From Pseudomonas sp. BMS12 (lineage in GTDB: Bacteria; Pseudomonadota; Gammaproteobacteria; Pseudomonadales; Pseudomonadaceae): 64,000 bases of DNA. The stretch is taken from contig NZ_LSOF01000014.1 in the NCBI RefSeq assembly GCF_001592875.1, positions 62,001 through 126,000 on the forward strand. Direction: 5' to 3'. Positions 19,045-27,412 of this stretch are shown here, piece by piece (the first letter of the stretch is position 1; every line of letters starts with the position of its first letter). A program made the position numbers and the translations under genes. The notes below the pieces were generated by a model. It made no database searches. It had not been told where the DNA came from and saw only the letters and a list, made by a program, of their open reading frames with translations.

Positions 19045-19722
19045 TCAGAGCGCGCCAAACACCTTCTTGGCCAGGCTGGTGGCGGCGCCGGCCGGGTTCT
19101 GGCGAATGCTGGCTTCCTGTTCGGCGATCATCTTGAACAGGCCGTCCAGGGCCTTCTCGGTCACGTAGTCCTCGACCTTGGCGCTCTTGGCGTCGACCAC
19201 GCCGAAGGCCGCGGCCTGGCCGGCGAAGCTGTTGTATTGCTGCACCAGGCCGACCTTGTCGGTAGCCTGCTTGACGATAGGCAGGAACTTGGCGCGAATC
19301 GCCTCGCGGCTGCTCTTGTTCAGGTACTGGGTGGCCGAGTCGTCGCCGCCGGCGAGGATGGCCTTGGCATCGGTGACGGTCATTTTCTTCACCGAGTCGA
19401 CCAGAATCGCCTGGGCCTGCGGCACGGCTGCTTCGGCGGCCTTGTTCATGCTGGCTTCCAGCTCTTCCACTTCGGCGCCCATGCCCATCATCTTCATGGT
19501 CTTCGCGGCTTTGCCCAGCTTGCCGGGCAGCTCGATGCGCACTTCGTCGTTGTTGCTGAAGCCGCCTGGCCGACCGAGTTGCTTGACGGCGAGCTGCGCG
19601 CCTTGGGTCAGGGCATCCTTGAGGCCGCCGCTGGCGTCGCTCTGGGTCAGGTCGGCAAGGGACAGGGCGAAGGCGCTGGCCGACAGCAGCAGGCCGGCGG
19701 TCAGGGTAGTGAGGCGGAGCAT
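19045..19722 (-). CDS. DUF4197 family exported protein
   Basis: A 225-residue periplasmic protein of the DUF4197 family, of unknown function. The signal peptide is MLRLTTLTAGLLLSASAFALS with an A-x-A-like cleavage site near residue 19. The family signature GLKDALTQGAQLAV and the helical body with VDAKSAKVEDYVTEKALDGLF are clear. ATG 19722 has AAGGAAG upstream on this strand; more upstream starts would lack the signal peptide at the terminus. It diverges from putA, with about 290 bases between the starts. Confidence 0.9.
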   Translation of the reverse strand: MLRLTTLTAGLLLSASAFALSLADLTQSDASGGLKDALTQGAQLAVKQLGRPGGFSNNDEVRIELPGKLGKAAKTMKMMGMGAEVEELEASMNKAAEAAVPQAQAILVDSVKKMTVTDAKAILAGGDDSATQYLNKSSREAIRAKFLPIVKQATDKVGLVQQYNSFAGQAAAFGVVDAKSAKVEDYVTEKALDGLFKMIAEQEASIRQNPAGAATSLAKKVFGAL

Positions 19723-19930
19723 GGCGGACTTCCTTATTGCGGTGTAGTGGAGCGAGCTTAACGGAGTGGTCACCAGGCCCATAGTCTTTTGCGGGCATCT
19801 CCCGTTCGTCGGGCGCTGCGGTGTCAGCGGCCGCTCGGGTTCGGGAATGCACTGAGCTTCTATGCTGATCGTGGCGCTACTTCAAACGGACGCGGCCTGG
19901 TATTCGGGTTCGAGAGGTAGATTTCTGCCG

Positions 19931-19950
19931 GGTTGCACCTGGTTGCACCT
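19931..19950. promoter_or_regulatory. Tandem GTTGCA operator upstream of putA
   Basis: The 10-base unit GGTTGCACCT occurs twice without a gap (19931-19940 and 19941-19950), about 65 bases before the putA ATG. GTTGCA is the consensus bound by the ribbon-helix-helix domain of E. coli PutA. The spacing of 10 bases puts both copies on the same face of the helix. A small hairpin GGGAGA-GTAA-TCTCCC (19960-19975) follows. Confidence 0.7.
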
Positions 19951-20014
19951 TTGCTTGAAGGGAGAGTAATCTCCCGCCACGCGTCATGACGCTCCACCAG
20001 ATAGGAATACCCAG

Positions 20015-23000
20015 ATGGCCACCACCACCCTTGGCGTAAAACTCGACGACGCCACCCGCGACCGCCTGAAACTGGCTGCCCAGTCGCTGGATCGCACCCC
20101 TCACTGGCTGATCAAGCAGGCGATCTTCAACTACCTGGAACAGGTCGAAGGTGGCCTGACCCCGGCCGAGCACTCGGGCCTGGCGGCTGCCGCCGGCGAA
20201 GAGGCGGTGGAGAATCTGACCGAGCAGGGCCTGCAGGTCTTCCTCGATTTCGCCGAGAGCATCCTGCCGCAATCGGTCCTGCGCGCGGCTATCACCGCCG
20301 CTTATCGCCGCCCGGAAACCGAGGCGCTGCCGATGCTGCTGGAGCAGGCTCGTCTGCCGGCCGAGCAAGCCGAGGCGGCCAACAAGATGGCTCTGGGCAT
20401 TGCCGAGAAGCTGCGCAACCAGAAGAGCGCCGGTGGCCGTCAGGGCCTGGTGCAGGGGCTGCTGCAGGAATTCTCGCTGTCTTCGCAGGAAGGCGTGGCG
20501 CTGATGTGCCTGGCCGAGGCGCTGCTGCGCATCCCGGACAAGGCCACCCGTGACGCCCTGATCCGCGACAAGATCGCCAATGGCAACTGGAGTCAGCACC
20601 TGGGCCAGAGCTCGTCGATGTTCGTCAACGCCGCCAGCTGGGGTCTGCTGATCACCGGCAAACTGGTGTCGACGCACAATGAAGAAGGCCTGTCCTCTTC
20701 GCTCAACCGCCTGATCGGCAAGAGCGGCGAGCCGGTGATCCGCAAGGGCGTGGACATGGCCATGCGCCTGATGGGCGAGCAGTTCGTCACCGGCGAGACC
20801 ATCGGCGAGGCCCTGGCCAACGCCAGCAACATGGAGGCCAAGGGCTTCCGCTACTCCTACGACATGCTTGGCGAGGCCGCGCTGACCGAGGAAGACGCCA
20901 AGCGCTACCTGGCGTCCTATGAACAAGCCATCCACGCCATCGGCAAGGCCTCGCACGGTCGCGGTATCTACGAAGGCCCGGGCATTTCGATCAAGCTGTC
21001 CGCCCTGCATCCGCGCTACAGCCGCGCCCAGTACGACCGGGTGATGGACGAGCTGTTCCCGATCCTGCTGAACCTGACCAAGCTGGCCAAGCAGTACGAC
21101 ATCGGCATCAATATCGACGCCGAGGAAGCCGACCGCCTGGAAATCTCCCTCGACCTGCTCGAGCGCCTGTGCTTCGCTCCCGAGCTGGCCGGCTGGAACG
21201 GCATCGGCTTCGTCATCCAGGCCTACCAGAAGCGCTGCCCCTATGTGATCGACTTTGTCATCGACCTTGCCAAGCGCAGCCGTCACCGCCTGATGATCCG
21301 CCTGGTGAAAGGCGCCTACTGGGACAGCGAGATCAAGCTGGCCCAGGTCAACGGCCTGGAAGGCTACCCGGTCTACACCCGCAAGCCGTACACCGACATT
21401 TCCTATGTCGCCTGTGCGCGCAAGCTGCTGGCCGTGCCGGAAGCCATCTACCCGCAGTTCGCCACCCACAACGCGCATTCGCTGTCGGCCATCTACCAGC
21501 TGGCCGGGCAGAACTACTACCCGGGCCAGTACGAGTTCCAGTGCCTGCACGGCATGGGCGAGCCGCTGTACGAGCAGGTGGTCGGCTCTGTGAAGGACGG
21601 CAAGTACGCGCGTCCGTGCCGCATCTACGCGCCGGTTGGCAGCCACGAAACGCTGCTGGCCTACCTGGTGCGTCGTCTGCTGGAAAACGGCGCCAACACC
21701 AGCTTCGTCAACCGCATCGCCGACCACAGCATCTCGCTCAAGGACCTGGTGCTCGACCCGGTACTGCAGGTCGAGCAGATGGCCGCGCAGGAAGGCACCC
21801 TCGGTCTGCCGCATCCGCGCATTCCGCTGCCGCGTGATCTGTATGGCGAGGTGCGCCTGAACTCCGAGGGCATCGACCTGGCCAACGAACATCGCCTGGG
21901 CTCGCTGTCCTCGGCGCTGCTGTCGTCGACCAACACCGTCTATGTTGCCGGCCCGATCCTCGGCTGCGACACGCCTAACCCGGGCCCGGCCGAGCCGGTG
22001 CGCAACCCGGCCGACCACCGCGATGTGGTTGGCCATGTGCATGAGGCCAGCGAGGCCGACGTCAAGAGCGCCATTCTCTGCGCCCTGTCCAGCGGACAGA
22101 TCTGGCAGTCGACCCAGCCGGCCGAGCGTGCCGCTGTACTGGAGCGCGCTGCCGACCAGATGGAAGGCGAGATGCAGCAACTGATGGGCCTGCTGGTGCG
22201 TGAGTCCGGCAAGACCTTCGCCAACGCCATCGCCGAGGTGCGTGAGGCGGTCGACTTCCTCCGTTACTACGCCGCCCAGGCGCGCAGCTTTGGCAACGAC
22301 AGCCACCGCCCGCTGGGGCCGGTGGTGTGCATCAGCCCGTGGAACTTCCCGCTGGCGATCTTCACCGGTCAGGTCTGCGCCGCGCTGGCCGCCGGTAACA
22401 CCGTGCTGGCCAAGCCGGCCGAGCAAACTCCGTTGATCGCAGCGCAAGCTGTGCGCATTCTGCTGGAAGCCGGTGTGCCCGGCGGTGCCGTGCAGCTGCT
22501 GCCGGGCCGTGGTGAAACGGTCGGTGCGCGCCTGGTGGGTGACGAGCGCGTGCGTGGTGTGATGTTCACCGGTTCCACCGAAGTGGCCGGCATCCTCCAG
22601 AGCAACATCGCCGGCCGCCTGGACGCCCAGGGCCGCAGCATTCCGTTGATCGCCGAAACCGGCGGCCTCAACGCCATGATCGTCGACTCCTCGGCGCTCG
22701 CCGAGCAGGTGGTGGTCGACGTGGTCAACTCCGCCTTCGACAGCGCCGGTCAGCGTTGCTCGGCCCTGCGCGTGCTGTGCGTGCAGGCCGATGTGGCAGA
22801 CCGCGTGGTGGAAATGCTCAAGGGCGCCATGGCCGAATATCGCGTCGGTGCGCCGGAGCGCCTGCACACCGACATCGGCCCGGTGATCGATAGCGAGGCC
22901 AAGGACAACATCGACAACCACATCGCCAAGCTGCGCGAGAAGGGCCGCAAGGTGTTCCAGTGCGCCCGCTTCGAGGCCGACGAGATCAAGCGCGGCACCT

Positions 23001-23950
23001 TCGTGGTACCGACCCTGATCGAGCTGGACAGTTTCGACGAGCTCAAGCGCGAGATCTTCGGCCCGGTGCTGCACGTGGTGCGTTACCAGCGCGCCGACCT
23101 CGGCAAGCTGCTGCAGCAGATCAACGACAGCGGCTACGGCCTGACCCTCGGCGTGCACACCCGCATCGACGAGACCATCAACCAGGTGGTGAACAGCGCC
23201 AAGGTCGGCAACCTCTACGTCAACCGCAACGTGGTTGGCGCCGTGGTCGGCGTGCAGCCGTTCGGTGGCGAAGGCCTGTCCGGCACCGGTCCGAAGGCCG
23301 GCGGCCCGCTGTATCTGTACCGCCTGCTGTCGACCCGTCCGCAGGAAGCCGTGGCCCAGCAACTCAAGGGCGACAACGTGCAGGCGCTGGATGTGCCGGC
23401 CGAGCTGGCCAAGGCGCGCAGTGCGTTCGCCGAATGGGCGGCCAAGCAGGAGCCGGCCGCAGCTGCCCTGTTCGAGCAGTACCTGGAGCTGACCCAGAGC
23501 TACAGCAGCTACCTGCTGACCGGCCCGACCGGCGAGCGCAACAGCTACACCCTGCTGCCGCGCGAGCGTGTGCTGGGCCTGGCCGACGAGCGCAGCGACC
23601 TGCTGGCGCAACTGGCCGCGACCCTGGCCGTGGGCAGCCACGCGCTGTGGCTGGAAAGCCAGCGCGCGCTGTACGCCGAGTTGCCGAAAGAGGTGCAGAA
23701 GCGCATCGAGCTGGTTGCCGACTGGAGCACGGTCGATGCCGAGTTCGACGCCATCCTGCATCACGGCGATTCCGACCAACTGCGCGAAGTCTGCCAGCTG
23801 GCCGCCCAGCGCAAGGGCGCCATCGTCAGCGTGCATGGCCTGAACAAGGGCGAGAGCGACATTCCGCTGGAACGTCTGCTGATCGAGCACGCGCTGTCGG
23901 TCAACACCGCGGCAGCCGGCGGCAACGCCAGTCTGATGACCATCGGTTGA
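20015..23950 (+). CDS. putA: Trifunctional proline utilisation protein PutA
   Basis: Oxidises proline to glutamate through FAD-linked proline dehydrogenase and NAD-linked pyrroline-5-carboxylate dehydrogenase, and represses its own transcription. It has 1311 residues. An N-terminal ribbon-helix-helix (TTTLGVKLDDATRDRLKLAA, residues 3-22, then RTPHWLIKQAIFNYLEQ) makes it the DNA-binding type. The proline dehydrogenase barrel covers about 250-560, with VKGAYWDSEIKLAQ near 430 and GANTSFVNRIAD near 560. The dehydrogenase domain runs from about 640, with Glu881 (AETGGLNAM) and catalytic Cys915 (GQRCSALRV). A long C-terminal domain is present. Two GTTGCA sites upstream fit autoregulation. A pyrroline-5-carboxylate reductase gene follows. 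Confidence 0.97.
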   Translation: MATTTLGVKLDDATRDRLKLAAQSLDRTPHWLIKQAIFNYLEQVEGGLTPAEHSGLAAAAGEEAVENLTEQGLQVFLDFAESILPQSVLRAAITAAYRRPETEALPMLLEQARLPAEQAEAANKMALGIAEKLRNQKSAGGRQGLVQGLLQEFSLSSQEGVALMCLAEALLRIPDKATRDALIRDKIANGNWSQHLGQSSSMFVNAASWGLLITGKLVSTHNEEGLSSSLNRLIGKSGEPVIRKGVDMAMRLMGEQFVTGETIGEALANASNMEAKGFRYSYDMLGEAALTEEDAKRYLASYEQAIHAIGKASHGRGIYEGPGISIKLSALHPRYSRAQYDRVMDELFPILLNLTKLAKQYDIGINIDAEEADRLEISLDLLERLCFAPELAGWNGIGFVIQAYQKRCPYVIDFVIDLAKRSRHRLMIRLVKGAYWDSEIKLAQVNGLEGYPVYTRKPYTDISYVACARKLLAVPEAIYPQFATHNAHSLSAIYQLAGQNYYPGQYEFQCLHGMGEPLYEQVVGSVKDGKYARPCRIYAPVGSHETLLAYLVRRLLENGANTSFVNRIADHSISLKDLVLDPVLQVEQMAAQEGTLGLPHPRIPLPRDLYGEVRLNSEGIDLANEHRLGSLSSALLSSTNTVYVAGPILGCDTPNPGPAEPVRNPADHRDVVGHVHEASEADVKSAILCALSSGQIWQSTQPAERAAVLERAADQMEGEMQQLMGLLVRESGKTFANAIAEVREAVDFLRYYAAQARSFGNDSHRPLGPVVCISPWNFPLAIFTGQVCAALAAGNTVLAKPAEQTPLIAAQAVRILLEAGVPGGAVQLLPGRGETVGARLVGDERVRGVMFTGSTEVAGILQSNIAGRLDAQGRSIPLIAETGGLNAMIVDSSALAEQVVVDVVNSAFDSAGQRCSALRVLCVQADVADRVVEMLKGAMAEYRVGAPERLHTDIGPVIDSEAKDNIDNHIAKLREKGRKVFQCARFEADEIKRGTFVVPTLIELDSFDELKREIFGPVLHVVRYQRADLGKLLQQINDSGYGLTLGVHTRIDETINQVVNSAKVGNLYVNRNVVGAVVGVQPFGGEGLSGTGPKAGGPLYLYRLLSTRPQEAVAQQLKGDNVQALDVPAELAKARSAFAEWAAKQEPAAAALFEQYLELTQSYSSYLLTGPTGERNSYTLLPRERVLGLADERSDLLAQLAATLAVGSHALWLESQRALYAELPKEVQKRIELVADWSTVDAEFDAILHHGDSDQLREVCQLAAQRKGAIVSVHGLNKGESDIPLERLLIEHALSVNTAAAGGNASLMTIG

Positions 23951-24003
23951 TGGCCTTGCCCGGTCGCCGCAAGGCGGCCGGGACCCTCAGAAAACATGGC
24001 TCT

Positions 24004-24026
24004 GGAAAGCTGCCTGAAAGCTTTCC
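24004..24026. repeat. Inverted repeat between putA and proC-like gene
   Basis: GGAAAGCT (24004-24011) and AGCTTTCC (24019-24026) are a perfect 8-bp inverted repeat with 7 bases between. It lies 49 bases before the downstream ATG and could be an operator or an mRNA hairpin. An imperfect GC-rich hairpin CCCGG..CCGGG (near 23959-23982) lies just before it. Confidence 0.5.
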
Positions 24027-24074
24027 CGGGCATGCTTCGCCCGCAAAAGGGCGCCAACGCCTGAAAGGAACAGC

Positions 24075-24866
24075 ATGAACGCACTCTTTCTCGGTTACGG
24101 CCGCATGGGTAGTGCCATTGGTGAGGCCTGGCTGGCCGGCAAGCTGGTGGACAGCATCTGTGCCGTCGACCCTTACCTGCAGTCTTCCGCCAGCGCCAGC
24201 CTGTACTCCAGCCTGGAGGCGCTGCCGCAGCAGCCGTTCGACCTGATCGTGGTCGCCACCAAGCCCGGTTACGCCTGCGAAGTACTGGCGGCGCTGCCCG
24301 ACGCTCTGTGCCAGGGCGCCGTCGTGATCTCGGTGGCGGCCGGAGTGACCTGTGCAAGCCTCAGCCACGCCCTGCGCCAGCGCTGCCCAGTGGTGCGGGT
24401 GATGCCCAACACGCCGGTGCTGGTCGGCGCCGGCTGCACCGGCATGTTCAGCGCCGATGCGCTGGACGGCGAACGCCGCGAGCAGATCGCCCACCTGTTC
24501 GAAGCCGTGGGCAAGGCCTACTGGGTCGAGCAGGAAGGCCTGCTGGACGCCGTTACCGCGCTGTCCGGCAGCGGTCCGGCCTACTACCACCTGTTCAGCG
24601 AGGCGCTGGCTGACGCTGGTGTGGCCCTGGGCCTGCCGGTCGAACTGGCCAAGGCCCTCGCCGCGCAGACCGCCTTCGGTGCCGCCTCGCTGCAGGTGCA
24701 GCCGCAAGCCGATTTCGTCGAACTGCGTACTGCCGTGACTTCGCCTAACGGCACCACGGCGGCCGCGATTGCCCGCTTCGAACAGGACCAGGCCCTGCGC
24801 CAACTGGTCGAAGCAGCAGCCCGGGCGGCCTTTGTCCGCTCCCAGGAGCTCTCCCAGGGCGCCTGA
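24075..24866 (+). CDS. proC: Pyrroline-5-carboxylate reductase
   Basis: Reduces pyrroline-5-carboxylate to proline with NAD(P)H, the last step of proline synthesis. It has 263 residues, with an N-terminal Rossmann motif FLGYGRMGSA (Gly7-x-Gly9-x-x-Gly12), VVRVMPNTPVLVGAG and the C-terminal signature TALSGSGPAYYHLFSEALADAG. The start has AAAGGA 5-6 bases upstream. It lies 124 bases after putA in the same direction and is followed by a terminator at 24998. Running the reverse of one PutA half-reaction, it may be a second, PutA-linked isozyme rather than the main biosynthetic ProC; that is inference. Confidence 0.93.
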   Translation: MNALFLGYGRMGSAIGEAWLAGKLVDSICAVDPYLQSSASASLYSSLEALPQQPFDLIVVATKPGYACEVLAALPDALCQGAVVISVAAGVTCASLSHALRQRCPVVRVMPNTPVLVGAGCTGMFSADALDGERREQIAHLFEAVGKAYWVEQEGLLDAVTALSGSGPAYYHLFSEALADAGVALGLPVELAKALAAQTAFGAASLQVQPQADFVELRTAVTSPNGTTAAAIARFEQDQALRQLVEAAARAAFVRSQELSQGA

Positions 24867-24997
24867 CCCGGCCCAGGGCGGCAAGCCCGCGGCCACGCCG
24901 GATACACCGCAAGGGGGCTACCCGCCCGGTATCTGGCGCTTCCTACCTTTAGCCGGCTCGTTCGGCACCCGGCCAGGCCACAAGCCCAGCCACCCAG

Positions 24998-25024
24998 AAA
25001 GCCCGGCACATGCCGGGCTTTTGC
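24998..25024 (+). terminator. Rho-independent terminator after proC-like gene
   Basis: Stem AAAGCCCGGC/GCCGGGCTTT around ACAT (24998-25021), then TTGCTTTTGC. It ends the putA-proC unit. Confidence 0.88.
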
Positions 25025-25089
25025 TTTTGCGTGGGCAGGCTCTGGGCTTGGGCGTGCATCCCGGCGATCTGCCGGCTGTCTGAGTGGGG

Positions 25090-25152
25090 TTGTCGGCAGT
25101 TGTGCTTTTCTTGTCGATAGTTGTACATCTATAGTGTTTGTATAGTTTTTGT
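25090..25152. promoter_or_regulatory. Phased TTGT repeats, possible LitR/CarH-type operator
   Basis: TTGT begins at 25090, 25100, 25111, 25121, 25138 and 25149; the first four steps are 10, 11 and 10 bases. The best unit is TTGTACA (25121-25127); the others are TTGTCG, TTGTGC, TTGTCG, TTGTAT and TTGTGT. CarH/LitR regulators bind 11-base direct repeats with a TnTACA core. The array precedes a photolyase operon, which fits a light-controlled promoter. TATAGT occurs at 25130 and 25141, but no well-spaced -35 is clear. Confidence 0.45.
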
Positions 25153-25304
25153 GTGTGGATTATCGTTGTGGCTCTGCGCAATCCGGCAGCCATCTCCCCG
25201 CATTTCGGCTGTCGGACTTTTTATTCTTGCCCGGGTATCGACCTTGAGGGCGGCTGGCACCGCTCAGCGAGCCAGGGCTTTTGCACCTTGACCGAGAACC
25301 GCTG

Positions 25305-25862
25305 ATGCAGACCCGATCGAGTGCTTTGCGATGCTGGCCCGGCCTGATGCTGGCATTGTTTCTGGCCTGCCTTTCCTCGCCCGCGCTGGCCGACTGGCGC
25401 AGCGCCATGCCCGATGCGCGCCTGGTCGGCAGCGGCGACTTCCGCTGGTTCGGCTTGCGCGTCTACACGGCACGACTCTGGAGCCCCGTCACGCCGGCAG
25501 GTTTCGAGCAGCCATTCGCCCTGGAGCTGATCTACCACCGGTCCATCCAGCGGGAAACGCTGGTGGACGCCAGTCTGGACGAGATGCGTCGCATCGGCGG
25601 CCGGCAAGCAGACCAAGCCACGCTTGCCCGCTGGGCAGAGGAGCTGCAGCGAGCCTTTGCCGATGTTGCGCCAGGGCAGCGCATTACCGGTGAGTACCTG
25701 CCGGGGCGGGGCTGTCGTTTCTATCTGGATGGCCAGTTGCGCCACGAGATTGCCGACCCGGCACTGGCCAGGGCCTTCTTCGCCATCTGGCTGGGGCCTG
25801 GCACACGCAGTCCGGAGCTGCGCCGGGCGCTGCTCGGCCTCAACACGGAGACCTCGCCATGA
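25305..25862 (+). CDS. Chalcone isomerase-like periplasmic protein
   Basis: A 185-residue exported protein of the chalcone-isomerase-like superfamily. The signal peptide is MQTRSSALRCWPG...SPALA with cleavage before DWR. The fold signature is weak but recognisable: LVGSGDFRWFGLRVYTARLW, then YHRSIQRETLVDASLDEMRR and a C-terminal FFAIWLGPGTRSPELRRALLG. Bacterial members bind fatty acids or are of unknown role. This is the first gene of a coupled operon: its stop overlaps the next start by 4 bases (ATGA). Family members often travel with DUF3833, SDR and photolyase genes in light-responsive clusters, as here. Confidence 0.88.
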   Translation: MQTRSSALRCWPGLMLALFLACLSSPALADWRSAMPDARLVGSGDFRWFGLRVYTARLWSPVTPAGFEQPFALELIYHRSIQRETLVDASLDEMRRIGGRQADQATLARWAEELQRAFADVAPGQRITGEYLPGRGCRFYLDGQLRHEIADPALARAFFAIWLGPGTRSPELRRALLGLNTETSP

Positions 25863-26404
25863 AACGTAGATTGCTGGCGCTGTTGCTGGCCGGGATGCTG
25901 CTCGGTGGCTGCAGCGGGGTCGAGGTCGAGCACTATGCCGATCAACAGCCGCGCCTCGATCTGCCGACCTTCTTCGACGGCCCGGTCGAGGCCTGGGGCA
26001 TCTTCGAGGACCGCTCCGGCGAGGTGATCAAACGCTTTCATGTGGACATCAACAGTCGCCGTGAAGGCGAGCGGCTGATTCTCGACGAGCGCTTCCTGTA
26101 CAGCGACGGCACGCGCCAGCGCCGGGTCTGGACCCTGACGCCCGATGGCGACGGGCGCTGGCGTGGCCGCGCCGATGACGTGCTGGGCGAGGCGCAGGGT
26201 GAGGTCGCCGGCAACGCCTTGCGCTGGCGCTACCAGCTGAACCTGCCGGTCGACGACACCACCTATGTGGTGAGCTTCGACGACTGGATGTACCTGATGG
26301 ACGAAGACACCCTGATCAACCGCTCGGCAATGAGCAAATTCGGCGTCGAGCTGGGTCAGGTCACCCTGTTCTTCCGCCGCATTCCCGCCGAACGCAGGCC
26401 CTGA
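25859..26404 (+). CDS. DUF3833 family lipoprotein
   Basis: A 181-residue lipoprotein of the DUF3833 family. The signal peptide MKRRLLALLLAGMLLGGC has lipobox Cys18. The mature sequence shows the family pattern FFDGPVEAWGIFEDRSGEVIKRF and SFDDWMYLMDEDTLINRSAMSKFG. Function unknown; a lipocalin-like lipid-binding fold is plausible. It overlaps the genes on both sides (ATGA with the upstream gene, TGATG with the SDR), so the three are translationally coupled. Confidence 0.92.
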   Translation: MKRRLLALLLAGMLLGGCSGVEVEHYADQQPRLDLPTFFDGPVEAWGIFEDRSGEVIKRFHVDINSRREGERLILDERFLYSDGTRQRRVWTLTPDGDGRWRGRADDVLGEAQGEVAGNALRWRYQLNLPVDDTTYVVSFDDWMYLMDEDTLINRSAMSKFGVELGQVTLFFRRIPAERRP

Positions 26405-27096
26405 TGGACTCCCTGGAGGATGGCTATCGGGCGCTGGTGATCGGCGCCGGTGGTGCGCTGGGCGGCGCCTTCTGTCAGCTGCTGCGTGCGGACCCGCGTT
26501 GCGCCCAGTTGCTTGAGTTGGGGCGTTCGACCACACCGGCGCTGGATCTGGAAGACCCGCAGAGCATCGCCAGCGCCGCCGCCGAGATCGGCCTGCAGGG
26601 GCCGCTGCAGCTGATCCTGCTGGCCACCGGCGTGCTGCACCGCGCGGGCGTCAGTCCCGAGAAGAGCCTGGCGGCCGTGCAGGCCGAGGCGTTGCAGGCG
26701 GTGTTCCAGGTCAATGCATTGGGGCCGGCGCTGGTGCTACAGCAGTTCCTGCCGCTGCTGGCACCGCGTGGCGTCATGGCTGTGTTGTCGGCGAAGGTCG
26801 GCAGCATTGGCGACAACCGCCTCGGCGGCTGGTACGCCTACCGCGCCTCCAAGGCGGCGCTGAACATGCTGGTCAAGACCGCGGCCATCGAACTGGCCCG
26901 CAGCCGGCCGCAGGCCCGGCTGTTCAGCCTGCACCCGGGCACCGTGCTGTCAGCGCTCTCGCAACCCTTTCGCGGCGCTGCCGCAGGTCGTCCGCCACTT
27001 CAGGCGGCCGCGCAGCTGCTCAACCTGATCGACCGACTGGACCCCGCCGACAGTGGCGGTTTCTTCGCCTATGACGGCGAGCCTTTACCCTGGTAG
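26404..27096 (+). CDS. Short-chain dehydrogenase/reductase
   Basis: An NAD(P)-dependent oxidoreductase of 230 residues with unknown substrate. The Rossmann motif is VIGAGGALGGAFC (about 14-26), and the catalytic Tyr-Lys pair is YRASK (near residues 148-152), preceded by the VLSAKVGS segment where the catalytic Ser is expected. The start overlaps the DUF3833 stop. It is soluble and cytoplasmic, while the two genes before it encode envelope proteins, so the operon spans compartments. In light-induced clusters of other proteobacteria a similar SDR sits beside DUF3833. Confidence 0.9.
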   Translation: MDSLEDGYRALVIGAGGALGGAFCQLLRADPRCAQLLELGRSTTPALDLEDPQSIASAAAEIGLQGPLQLILLATGVLHRAGVSPEKSLAAVQAEALQAVFQVNALGPALVLQQFLPLLAPRGVMAVLSAKVGSIGDNRLGGWYAYRASKAALNMLVKTAAIELARSRPQARLFSLHPGTVLSALSQPFRGAAAGRPPLQAAAQLLNLIDRLDPADSGGFFAYDGEPLPW

Positions 27097-27106
27097 GAGA
27101 TGCGCC

Positions 27107-27412
27107 ATGACCCTCGAAGAACTCAATCAGATGGCCGCCCAAGGGGCCATCAACGAGCTGGAGCTGTGCTCGCTAGAAGGCGGTTTCTATGTGTTGCTCG
27201 CCCGTACCGAGGAGGGCACCAAACCGCTGCTCGATGCCTCGGGCGATACCGTGCAGGTGCGCTCGATCACCCACCTGCGTGAGCTGCTGCATTTCACGCC
27301 GCCAGTGCCGTGCGTGATGGTGCAGCAGGTGGTGCATGACGAGATGTGCGGCATGCGCGATGGTCCGGTGGAGCCGCTGCGGGTGCCAGTCGGCCTGAGC
27401 GAGCCCTGGTAG
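27107..27412 (+). CDS. DUF6482-like small protein
   Basis: A 101-residue soluble protein beginning MTLEELNQMAAQGAINELEL. The pattern LEGGFYVLLAR, RSITHLRELL and VHDEMCGM matches, from memory, Pseudomonas proteins now grouped as DUF6482; function unknown. ATG 27107 has GGAGA 6 bases upstream. Its TAG stop overlaps the GTG start of the photolyase by one base, so it belongs to the same operon. Confidence 0.85.
   Translation: MTLEELNQMAAQGAINELELCSLEGGFYVLLARTEEGTKPLLDASGDTVQVRSITHLRELLHFTPPVPCVMVQQVVHDEMCGMRDGPVEPLRVPVGLSEPW

Larger units (their letters stand above)
24867..25304. other. 438-base intergenic region
   Basis: No gene is supported here. The first 130 bases are GC-rich and unremarkable. 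A terminator lies at 24998-25024. From about 25090 to 25155 the composition turns AT-rich and holds the phased TTGT repeats described separately. The last 150 bases lead to the ATG at 25305. Confidence 0.8.

Noticed and set aside
19877..23890. Open frame of 1337 codons on the minus strand across putA
   Set aside because: Antisense to PutA, whose catalytic motifs are intact; the reverse frame is low-complexity Gln/Val/Leu/Gly sequence produced by codon bias.
25111..25146. Clean sigma-70 promoter within the phased repeats
   Set aside because: TATAGT is present twice, but TTGTCG and TTGTAC lie only 13-14 bases away, too close for a normal spacer, so I did not annotate -35/-10 boxes.
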